This document shows, in pieces, positions 1-6,395 of a stretch of 12,898 nt of DNA. Source of the stretch: Euryarchaeota archaeon UBA53 (lineage in GTDB: Archaea; Thermoplasmatota; Poseidoniia; Poseidoniales; Poseidoniaceae); NCBI GenBank assembly GCA_002507425.1, contig DAZU01000104.1, positions 1,159 to 14,056 on the forward strand, given 5' to 3'. The notes beneath the pieces are model-generated. The model saw only the letters and a list, made by a program, of their open reading frames with translations. It made no database searches and had not been told where the DNA came from. The number at the start of each line of letters is the position of its first letter. Position 1 is the first letter of the stretch. The position numbers and the translations under genes were made by a program.

Positions 1-509
1 ACAACGTTAGAGTCTTTAGCGCTCGCACATGTGTTGTTTTCTGTGTAAACTAGCATAATTCTGCCATTGAGTGCATATTCTTCTGTAAATGTCATTCCCA
101 AGAGCCCTTGTTCATTGTGACATCTAGAAACTATACTACTCAAATCTCCAACTATTGATGACGTGGAATTATTGAGATGGTTCACACTAGAGTCACCGGA
201 AAACTTGGATATTACTCCATCAAGCGTCAATACCCAGATTGAGTCGTCAACTGGGTTGTCGATGGTTAGTATTGGAGTAGATTCAAAGAAACCATATGGT
301 TCACAAATCAGGCCCGAAGTGTTGTTAATTGCACAGCCGTAGTCGGCTTTTTCTGGCCATTGCCATCCAGGCTCAACATCATCATCGTCATCTGATCCAA
401 AACACCCAGCTAGGGTGGATGTACACACAACCAGAGATAGCAACAAAGCGGTTAGTAAGCGCTTTCTAGTCGTACTTCTGGTTGAAATAAGCTTCAATTC
501 CGGGAACAT
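1..509 (-). CDS. Glucose/sorbosone dehydrogenase-like lipoprotein (partial, N-terminal part)
   Basis: The frame is open from an ATG at 509 to the left edge (169 codons plus 2 bases), so only the N-terminal part is present. It begins with a basic n-region, a hydrophobic stretch and a lipobox STLAGC with the lipid-anchor Cys at about residue 36. An acidic linker (GSDDDDD) follows, so the protein is probably an anchored extracytoplasmic lipoprotein. Residues 91-103 (IWVLTLDGVISKF) and 133-156 (including EQGLLGMTF, NGRI and VYT) match the first blades of the soluble PQQ-type glucose/sorbosone dehydrogenase beta-propeller family (compare GLLGLAFHPDF and YVYYT). The catalytic residues lie beyond the window, so enzyme activity cannot be judged; related HHIP-like propellers can be non-enzymatic. 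The start overlaps the upstream lipoprotein gene by 44 bases, so co-transcription and coupled translation are likely. A TTG at 497 is an alternative start with a better-spaced AGAGG. Confidence 0.72.
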   Translation of the reverse strand, partial: MFPELKLISTRSTTRKRLLTALLLSLVVCTSTLAGCFGSDDDDDVEPGWQWPEKADYGCAINNTSGLICEPYGFFESTPILTIDNPVDDSIWVLTLDGVISKFSGDSSVNHLNNSTSSIVGDLSSIVSRCHNEQGLLGMTFTEEYALNGRIMLVYTENNTCASAKDSNV

Positions 510-1548
510 CCTCTATCAAACTTCCATAATTACCTAAGTGATCTTCGGTATTAATTATTGTAATACCTGGTGTACTCATAACATCTTGTAATTCATCATC
601 ACCATTGTTGGTCATGGTTGTGAAGGCTTCTTGAATAGCAGCAATCATTGCATCATCCATGTCAGCCGGGTTATACATGATTGGGTGGCTCGGTGCCTTA
701 CCAAAACCTTGGCCATCTTCAACTCCAGTGTAACCTATACCATGGAAGTCTTCTGTGGAGGTGAACTCACCCTCGAAGCACCATGATTCTGGGTCATCAC
801 CGCAATAATCAGGAACGGTTGGATCCTTCGCAAACGAGATGAAATCTTTTCCTCCTTCAGCTAAGCACCTTAGAGATCCTATGTATTTGTAATACTTAGT
901 GCCACTGTCTGGAATACTGGAGTCCTCAGAGAAATAATTCTTTACTGTGTTTGTAAGTGACTCAATGTCATCAGGATCGCCGACTACTTCGATGTATCCT
1001 GAATCGATCATGAATCCCATCGGCAGGAGCATACCTGAACTTCCTAGTGCTGATGTGTGACATGATGTCTTGCCTTCCATCAGCGCATATGGGTCGGTTT
1101 GAGGGTCATCGTCCAAATCGGCTAGCGCCATGTCAGAATCTTTGTGGACCCAAGCAATAGCTTTGTAGAATGGTCGACCATCTTGCTTCTGTTCAGCACC
1201 TAGTACCTCAAGTCCGTGGGTTTGCCAGCTCAACCAAGCAGCACCTCCGTCTAGGAATCCAATGTCCGCTTTGCCAAACCTTAGAGCCTCTATTGTAGCA
1301 CCAGGACCGGACACTGGGTAAATCTCTACATCCATGTCCAATAACTCAGCAAGCCTATCTGCTAGTTTCTGTGGATTTTCTTCAGTATTCTTGTATTCTT
1401 CTTTTGTTTCAAAGGCTATTGTCAGACAGTTATCTGGGTCATCACATTTCTCAAATGTAACAGCATCGTCGGAAAACAAACATCCGGGCATTGTAGCGGT
1501 TATAAAGAAAAACATAATCAAAAACGCCTTACTAAATTTACTTGACAT
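466..1548 (-). CDS. Transferrin-like / PhnD-family substrate-binding lipoprotein, candidate Fe(III) binder
   Basis: 360 residues with a lipoprotein signal (lipobox TMPGC, Cys23). The fold is that of PhnD-type ABC substrate-binding proteins. Compared from memory with the human transferrin N-lobe, it matches block by block: ADIGFLDGGAAW (94-105) with ADAVTLDAGLVY; FYKAIAWVHKDS (127-138) with FYYAVAVVKKDS; GKTSCHTSALGSSG (159-172) with GKKSCHTGLGRSAG; YIGSLRCL (222-229) with YSGAFKCL; APSHPIM (285-291) with VPSHTVV. The four iron ligands D63, Y95, Y188 and H249 fall on D100, Y128, Y222 and H288. The anion-site T120 falls on T165, and the C118-C194 disulfide on C163 and C228. Anion-site R124 is replaced by Gly169. 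Further Cys pairs are C35/C41 and C249/C257. Family knowledge: transferrins and bacterial binding proteins share this fold. Inference: an anchored iron-binding protein rather than a phosphonate binder. No ABC permease or ATPase gene is in the window. Start ATG at 1548, with a leader of about 11 bases behind its own promoter. Confidence 0.75.
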   Translation of the reverse strand: MSSKFSKAFLIMFFFITATMPGCLFSDDAVTFEKCDDPDNCLTIAFETKEEYKNTEENPQKLADRLAELLDMDVEIYPVSGPGATIEALRFGKADIGFLDGGAAWLSWQTHGLEVLGAEQKQDGRPFYKAIAWVHKDSDMALADLDDDPQTDPYALMEGKTSCHTSALGSSGMLLPMGFMIDSGYIEVVGDPDDIESLTNTVKNYFSEDSSIPDSGTKYYKYIGSLRCLAEGGKDFISFAKDPTVPDYCGDDPESWCFEGEFTSTEDFHGIGYTGVEDGQGFGKAPSHPIMYNPADMDDAMIAAIQEAFTTMTNNGDDELQDVMSTPGITIINTEDHLGNYGSLIEDVPGIEAYFNQKYD

Positions 1549-1558
1549 AACATCACTC

Positions 1559-1572
1559 TTAGGGGGCCCTAA
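1559..1572. promoter_or_regulatory. Palindromic operator 1 (TTAGG-N4-CCTAA), DtxR/IdeR-like
   Basis: The bases read TTAGGGGGCCCTAA: TTAGG and CCTAA half-sites around 4 bases, or 6-bp perfect arms around GG. It sits over the expected transcription start of the transferrin-like gene, 10 bases before its ATG. TTAGG/CCTAA half-sites are typical of DtxR/IdeR-family metal regulators, although the bacterial consensus spaces them 9 bases apart rather than 4. The regulator itself is not in the window. Confidence 0.6.
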
Positions 1573-1582
1573 AATCGATTGT

Positions 1583-1590
1583 TTTTATAT
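1583..1590 (-). promoter_or_regulatory. TATA box of the transferrin-like lipoprotein gene
   Basis: Read on the minus strand this is ATATAAAA preceded by TACTAAA, a good archaeal BRE/TATA combination. Its centre is about 27 bases from the predicted start site near 1560, giving a leader of about 11 bases before the ATG at 1548. The element lies between the two palindromes. Confidence 0.6.
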
Positions 1591-1591
1591 T

Positions 1592-1605
1592 TTAGTACTA
1601 CCTAA
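1592..1605. promoter_or_regulatory. Palindromic operator 2 (TTAGT-N4-CCTAA), DtxR/IdeR-like
   Basis: The bases read TTAGTACTACCTAA, the same half-site spacing as operator 1 with one mismatch in ten half-site positions. The centres of the two sites are 33 bp apart, about three helical turns, placing them on the same DNA face. This copy overlaps the BRE and abuts the TATA box, so bound protein would block TFB/TBP. A lone CCTAA half-site also occurs at 1646-1650. Confidence 0.55.
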
Positions 1606-1610
1606 AAAAA
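1604..1610 (-). terminator. Possible U-tract terminator downstream of the small wHTH gene
   Basis: Seven T in a row on the minus strand, about 70 bases past the stop codon at 1681, with other T-rich stretches between. Archaeal transcripts often end at such U-tracts. It would insulate the gpsA-side transcript from the lipoprotein promoter. The tract partly overlaps operator 2, so its base composition may have another cause. Confidence 0.25.
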
Positions 1611-1680
1611 CAATCAAAGGAATGTAACAAATCCGTGAAAATAAACCTAATTTATTTTTCGAATTGACGACTTTTTAACA

Positions 1681-1893
1681 TCACTCAGCAGCGATGTGAA
1701 CGTTTCCGTTCTCATAATAAATTTGAATTCGGTTGGGGATTTTTTTACTAAGTGAAGCAACTCCTTCGTAGATTTCACTCTCTTTGCATTTAAAAGAACG
1801 GGCTGCTGATCTTGTTGACCATGCTACATTCTCAAAATCAGATTGCTTTATCCATTCAAATAAACGTAATTCAAAGGTTGTTAACTCAGCCAT
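1681..1893 (-). CDS. Small winged-helix-like protein, function unknown
   Basis: 70 residues from the ATG at 1893, chosen because a GGTGGGGTG ribosome-binding stretch lies just upstream; an in-frame ATG at 1923 would add ten residues with no such signal. The sequence suggests helix (FELRLFEWIKQ), helix-turn-helix (STRSAARSFKCKESEIYEGV) and then a beta wing (NRIQIYYENGNVHIA), a compact winged-helix DNA-binding pattern. It lies 38 bases after gpsA on the same strand, so it is probably co-transcribed with it. It is too small and too unlike DtxR (no dimerisation or metal-binding domain) to be an obvious regulator for the nearby palindromes. I do not recognise a named family, so its role as a transcription factor is inference. 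Confidence 0.6.
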   Translation of the reverse strand: MAELTTFELRLFEWIKQSDFENVAWSTRSAARSFKCKESEIYEGVASLSKKIPNRIQIYYENGNVHIAAE

Positions 1894-1931
1894 GCTACAC
1901 CCCACCATGTTTAAGCAAATCAATTCTACTA

Positions 1932-2930
1932 TCAGGAAAGAGCTACCATTCTACGGCAACACTCCTCTGAATCTATATATCCATCAAGAAGTGTGTTTAG
2001 GGCTTCAACAAAAGGTACTTCTATCCCCATATCAACAGCTCTGTCTCTAAACATCCTCGCTGCTCTAACACCTTCAGCGACCATCACCATCTCTTGTAAG
2101 GCTTCATCTAAGGACAACCCGCTACCCAATTTTTCACCCATTCTTCGGTTTCTTCCATGAGGCGATGTAGCTGTTACATATAAATCTCCTAAACCGGCCG
2201 GCCCGAAAGCAACTTCAGCGCGTGCACCTAACTTAGGTAAAAATAAACATCCTTCTCTAAACCCTGCATTAAAGATTGCAGCTTTGAGGTTATCTCCGCC
2301 CAAGTGTCCGTTTTTCTTCAAACCGTCAACTAGGCCGCATGCAAGGGCTACAACATTCTTGAAAGCGCCCCATAATTCTGCACCTGCTGGGTCAGAAGCT
2401 GCATGTAAAAAGAAGGTTGGCGTTGTTAAAGTTGAGGCTAGGTTCTCTGCAACGGATTCATCCTCGCTAGCAACCAGAGCAGTAGTTAATACTCCACCTG
2501 CTGCTTCAGGCGCAATGGTAGGACCTGTAAGAACTGCGAGTGGGTTATGCTTGTCCATTTTGCTCAGCATTTCGTGAATCGCTTGACTGATTAATCGCTT
2601 ACCAGGAGCTAGTCCTTTTGCCAGATCTAGCAAAACATGCCCGGGTCTTAGATGCGGGATTATATCTTCAACAACATCTAAGATTACCGAAGATGGTAGC
2701 GCTAAAACAATTATCTCACTACCTTCCATAGCCTCTTCAACGTGCATCGTAACATCTAAACCATCAAGGGAATGTTCAGGCAAATATTTGTGATTCATAT
2801 TTTCCATTGTTATCGATTCATAGACCTCCTGTTCGATAGTCCAACCCTTTACGCTATGCCCGTCAAGAAGCCACAATCGTGCAATAGCACTACCCCAGTT
2901 GCCTAAACCAAGAACAGCGATATGAGCCAT
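1932..2930 (-). CDS. gpsA: NAD(P)-dependent glycerol-3-phosphate dehydrogenase (bacterial type)
   Basis: 332 residues, the normal family length. It reduces dihydroxyacetone phosphate to sn-glycerol 3-phosphate in the cytoplasm, the backbone for ester-lipid synthesis. The Rossmann motif GLGNWG is at residues 8-13. Family blocks follow: LAKGL (103-107), VLTGPTIAPEAAGG (133-146), ELWGAFKNV (185-193) with the catalytic Lys at K191, GDNLKAAIF (212-220), GPAGLGDL (243-250) and GRNRRMG (259-265). All family motifs appear intact. Archaea normally make glycerol 1-phosphate with an unrelated enzyme, so a bacterial-type GpsA points to horizontal acquisition and fits uncultured marine euryarchaeal lineages. 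The start ATG at 2930 has no clear Shine-Dalgarno sequence and may have a short leader. It is divergent from the large phosphotransferase gene across a 161-base spacer and is followed by the small wHTH gene. Confidence 0.93.
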   Translation of the reverse strand: MAHIAVLGLGNWGSAIARLWLLDGHSVKGWTIEQEVYESITMENMNHKYLPEHSLDGLDVTMHVEEAMEGSEIIVLALPSSVILDVVEDIIPHLRPGHVLLDLAKGLAPGKRLISQAIHEMLSKMDKHNPLAVLTGPTIAPEAAGGVLTTALVASEDESVAENLASTLTTPTFFLHAASDPAGAELWGAFKNVVALACGLVDGLKKNGHLGGDNLKAAIFNAGFREGCLFLPKLGARAEVAFGPAGLGDLYVTATSPHGRNRRMGEKLGSGLSLDEALQEMVMVAEGVRAARMFRDRAVDMGIEVPFVEALNTLLDGYIDSEECCRRMVALS

Positions 2931-3038
2931 ATTTGCAACTGGCTATAACTTTCCCTTTAGGCAGTTTCGCTGTAATTATGCTGGAAAGGCTGTTTCTATC
3001 GGTAAAAATCCATATCGATATCACTAGCAATCAGATAG

Positions 3039-3045
3039 TATAAAT
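3039..3045 (+). promoter_or_regulatory. TATA box for the membrane phosphotransferase gene
   Basis: TATAAAT in the 2931-3091 divergent spacer. It lies about 50 bases before the GTG start at 3092, predicting transcription from around 3067-3070 and a short leader that contains GGTTGGTGG at 3069-3077. No convincing TATA was found for gpsA on the opposite strand. Confidence 0.4.
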
Positions 3046-3091
3046 CATTTAGATTATTGGATTGAATTGGTTGGTGGCAGCGTGAGCAATA

Positions 3092-5845
3092 GTGGAAACA
3101 GAAGCCCCAATTTCTAGATTTTCATCCTTTTTGAGGAAGAATTGTGTTGTCGTAATTCTGGCATTATTATTAATTCCACTTCTACATACGGGTTCACACA
3201 TTTATTCAAATTCTCCAAATCCAAAAGGGTCAGTTCCATATCCTTCTAACTTAGATAGCAATTCAGAAGGATTTGTTCTAATAATTCTAGATGGCGTTGG
3301 AAATGACTATTTGTTAAATCCTGAACAAATGCCCCTACTAAACCAATATCGAGTCGAGAAATCGTCAACCCTTATGGTTAGAACTGGTCCATTGACACTT
3401 TCAGCAACATGTGTAAGCGAGATGATGACTGGAGTCCCGAACTCTCCAATAAATGGGCTGAGAAATTTCGATTTAACACACCCCGGCGGTGATGACCCTT
3501 GGTTGCTAGCGTCAAAGGATTCTAGGTATAACGTTGCTATGGTTGGAAGCTATGTAATGGGTAACATCTATTCTGGTAAAGAAAACATAACTTTCGAAAA
3601 TACTTTCAAAGGACACTCTGATTACAATGAGGGAGACTCTGAAACACTGGATATAGCCATTGACTGGCTTGATAATTCTGATTACAATGTTCTAGCAGTT
3701 CATTTTTCCGGACCAGATAAGGTCGGTCACGCTTTCGGCCTAAGCGATGTCTATGACAAAAAAATATCCAAGATTGATAAACAGGTTGCAGAATTGCTAG
3801 ATGAAATTCCCAGTTCTTGGTCAGTAATCGTAACAGCCGATCATGGTATGACAGATTTTGGTGTTCATGGTTCTGCAGAGGAAGAGACAAGAAATGTTGC
3901 AGCCATAGCTTCTGGGCCAGATATTCTCGTTGGACAAGAGGCGAAAGCGAATCAGCGTGATTTATCAGCAATCTTACCTCCTCTACTTGGCTTACCTTTT
4001 CCAAATCAATTACATGGAAGAATACCAATAGATATCCTAAATTTGAGCAATGAGGATAGAAATATAATCGAAAATTGGAATTGGGAAGCTGCTTATGAAA
4101 GGCAAACGTTCGTAAATAAATTGAATGGGTATGAAAATCCTGATCTCAATCCAAATGAGGCGGACTGGGATGAGATAACGGTAGAGGGAGATTTTTCAAG
4201 AACATCGGATATGTTAGTTTCAATTCTCACATGGAGTGCTATTGCTATTTTGTTTATGATTGGTTGCGGATTAAATCTAAAAAATATATCGAAATATTGG
4301 AAAATGGCATTGCTATTTGTAGGCATAATTTCTGTATTTTTGATTAGCCATTATTCACTTTCTTATTCGGCTATGATTCCCAGAGCTATTGGGGGATTAT
4401 GCGCTGTGCTAGTAGTTGGTTATTCTCTTCAATTGAGTCAAAAGTCATCGGCAAAACAAGATACAACAGGTAGAACAGTTTTGAAATTTCTAGTATCAAA
4501 TTATACATTTTGGATACTATTAACACTATTATTGCTGGTTACCCTTCAGTCAGTTTCTAGGGTTGTTGTATCGTTATTATTGTTATATTGTGTTGTATAT
4601 TCAATCAATTCAGGTTTTGGTTATGACCTGAATAAACGTCTATCCGCTGCAGGAATTAAAACACAAAAACCACTAATGGTAACGGGAAATAAAATTAATT
4701 CTACTCATGCATATGCTGCATCAATTTGGGGTGCAGCAATACTAGCTTTCACTTTTGGAAGTATCAGGTTGTGGTTTACACTTATACCATTTATGTTCTT
4801 GCTTTCTGCAATTATTTTACAGAATCGCAAAGACGGAGTAAGCGCTTTAGAAAGATTACCGGTATACTCAATATTTACTCTATGTGTTTATGCAGTTCTA
4901 TTCATACATAGGCGAATTTTAGGAGAAAATTATGTTCTAGAGGCAGTAAAAATAGGTTGGCCTGAAAACCTAGAGACATTTGCAATCTCTGCTCTGTTGT
5001 TGTGTATTTGCGCCTGTGTTGCTGTGTCGGTAACTTATCAAAAATTCGAAGTAAAGGAATGCCTAAAATATTCACTCTGCTTGAATATTTGCTTGTTAGC
5101 AATCTATATCTCTAATTCATTGATAGATCGAATATTATTATTGCTAATCTTGTCTTCTTATATCTACGCAATATTTTGTAAATTTAAATCTGATAATAAT
5201 TCTGCAATGAGGTTTAGTTTCCTTGCTATTTCTATGCAAATGGTTCTCACTTGGGGCGCATGGTCAGCATTCGTGACGGTAATCCTCCTATCATGCTCAG
5301 ACCAGATCTGGAGGTATCTGAAATCTGATGTCGACTCAAAATTATCTTTCAAAAACCCAAAATTGACACTATCAATGGCAGTTTTCCCTTGGGTAATCTG
5401 GATTCTATGGTGGACATTATTAGGCCAGGTAAATGGAGTACAGACCTGTTTTGAGGGTATCTGCCCTCATCCAAGAGAACTAGACCCCGGTTCAGTCCTA
5501 GTGAGGGGGGGATACGTCGGATTCAGAGATAACCCGCCGCTCTTGTGGATGGTATTTATTATATCTAGTCCGATATTTATCACATCATGTATGCTGCTTT
5601 ACAAAATTGCAGGGAAAGGAGTTCAATTGAAACCATATCTAATTTCACAGCTGTTGATAATCCTTGGTTGCATTTCCATCTTGGCATTTTCACCAAAGTA
5701 TCCTAGGCTTATGTTTAGTCTTACTTGGAATGTGTTTTTCGCTACTCTTCAGGTTACATTTATAATGATAGTTTTGGTATTTGGCTTGCTTGTCAAAAGT
5801 CGATTTTTAGAAGAATCTATTCCTGTTTCCACTGGGGATGTTTGA
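3092..5845 (+). CDS. Membrane alkaline-phosphatase-superfamily phosphotransferase, GPI phosphoethanolamine transferase-like
   Basis: 917 residues starting at GTG 3092, the first possible start after an in-frame stop. One N-terminal membrane segment (about 18-31) is followed by a soluble catalytic domain (about 55-320) and then many hydrophobic segments (about 372-905). The catalytic domain has the metal motifs of type I phosphodiesterases and GPI phosphoethanolamine transferases: ILDGVGND (D67), the block GPLTLSATCVSEMMTG (99-114) with T102 at the nucleophile position when aligned with PIG-N/PIG-O, GPDKVGHAFG (D209, H213), and ADHGM plus HG (D250, H251, H259). The architecture matches eukaryotic PIG-N/PIG-O/PIG-G better than the shorter bacterial EptA type. 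It probably transfers phosphoethanolamine or a similar group to a lipid or glycan on the outer face; the substrate is unknown. Gene order (divergent from gpsA) is compatible with envelope lipid metabolism. The last 29 bases overlap the convergent next gene. Confidence 0.78.
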   Translation: METEAPISRFSSFLRKNCVVVILALLLIPLLHTGSHIYSNSPNPKGSVPYPSNLDSNSEGFVLIILDGVGNDYLLNPEQMPLLNQYRVEKSSTLMVRTGPLTLSATCVSEMMTGVPNSPINGLRNFDLTHPGGDDPWLLASKDSRYNVAMVGSYVMGNIYSGKENITFENTFKGHSDYNEGDSETLDIAIDWLDNSDYNVLAVHFSGPDKVGHAFGLSDVYDKKISKIDKQVAELLDEIPSSWSVIVTADHGMTDFGVHGSAEEETRNVAAIASGPDILVGQEAKANQRDLSAILPPLLGLPFPNQLHGRIPIDILNLSNEDRNIIENWNWEAAYERQTFVNKLNGYENPDLNPNEADWDEITVEGDFSRTSDMLVSILTWSAIAILFMIGCGLNLKNISKYWKMALLFVGIISVFLISHYSLSYSAMIPRAIGGLCAVLVVGYSLQLSQKSSAKQDTTGRTVLKFLVSNYTFWILLTLLLLVTLQSVSRVVVSLLLLYCVVYSINSGFGYDLNKRLSAAGIKTQKPLMVTGNKINSTHAYAASIWGAAILAFTFGSIRLWFTLIPFMFLLSAIILQNRKDGVSALERLPVYSIFTLCVYAVLFIHRRILGENYVLEAVKIGWPENLETFAISALLLCICACVAVSVTYQKFEVKECLKYSLCLNICLLAIYISNSLIDRILLLLILSSYIYAIFCKFKSDNNSAMRFSFLAISMQMVLTWGAWSAFVTVILLSCSDQIWRYLKSDVDSKLSFKNPKLTLSMAVFPWVIWILWWTLLGQVNGVQTCFEGICPHPRELDPGSVLVRGGYVGFRDNPPLLWMVFIISSPIFITSCMLLYKIAGKGVQLKPYLISQLLIILGCISILAFSPKYPRLMFSLTWNVFFATLQVTFIMIVLVFGLLVKSRFLEESIPVSTGDV

Positions 5846-6380
5846 TCATACATTCTTTGAATTCATCGCTGGTAAGGTTACTTTCAAGCCACTGCTTTAG
5901 GTTCTCCCAAGTCTGAGAGTCGAACCATTCCCTATCGTGATTTGCAAATTGTCTGACGAATGGAAAAATAGAATCGCTGAGGTTACCTTTAGGTATATTT
6001 TCATCAATATCAATTAAAAATTTACAGGCTTGTGAGCGATGATTAACGTGGTCCACATCATCGTATCTGTTGGGATATTTGTATCGATCTAAATGGAACT
6101 TGAATTCATTATCATTACGCTCTACCCAATATCTTTCTTCATCAGTCAATTGCCAATCTAGAACGTATTCCATGATTTCAAGACTTTCTTCAATGACTGT
6201 GCCGTTTTGTAACTGTAATACTGGAACAGTACCTTTAGGAGATATCTCCATCATGTGTTTTGGGCGCTCACGTAAAAGTACTTCTCTGTGCTCTACTTCA
6301 TATTTACAACGTATTATGGCCATCCTAGCTCGGATTGCGTAAGGACATCTTCTGAAAGAGTAAAGAATTGGTAGGGTCAT
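5817..6380 (-). CDS. Glutaredoxin/glutathione S-transferase-fold protein
   Basis: 187 residues. The N-terminal thioredoxin-fold domain carries RRCPYAIRAR (10-19), with a CPY site like the CPYC of glutaredoxins but only the first Cys (C12). KGTVPVL (49-55) holds the cis-Pro loop at P53, and EES (64-66) matches the gamma-glutamyl-binding Glu-Ser of GST-like proteins. From about residue 78 a helical domain follows, resembling the C-terminal domain of Grx2/GST proteins. Likely a cytoplasmic thiol transferase or GST-like enzyme. Archaea mostly lack glutathione, so the thiol partner is unclear and transfer from bacteria is plausible. The start lies 15 bases after the upstream TIM-barrel gene, so they are probably co-transcribed. 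Its 3' end overlaps the opposite-strand membrane phosphotransferase gene by 29 bases. Confidence 0.82.
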   Translation of the reverse strand: MTLPILYSFRRCPYAIRARMAIIRCKYEVEHREVLLRERPKHMMEISPKGTVPVLQLQNGTVIEESLEIMEYVLDWQLTDEERYWVERNDNEFKFHLDRYKYPNRYDDVDHVNHRSQACKFLIDIDENIPKGNLSDSIFPFVRQFANHDREWFDSQTWENLKQWLESNLTSDEFKECMIKHPQWKQE

Positions 6381-6395
6381 ACAATCAATCTCAAG

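Noticed and set aside
466..1548. Simple phosphonate ABC transporter binding protein (phnD)
   Set aside because: The fold fits, but no permease or ATPase gene is present in the window and the conserved residues match transferrin ligand positions better than the Ser/Thr-rich PhnD ligand loop. PhnD is kept as the alternative family name only.
1784..2050. Plus-strand open frame of 88 codons across the gpsA 3' end and the small wHTH gene
   Set aside because: It overlaps two supported minus-strand genes and shows no motif or ribosome-binding site.
3606..4028. Open frame of 140 codons on the minus strand
   Set aside because: It is antisense to the catalytic domain of the membrane phosphotransferase, with no recognisable family and no promoter.
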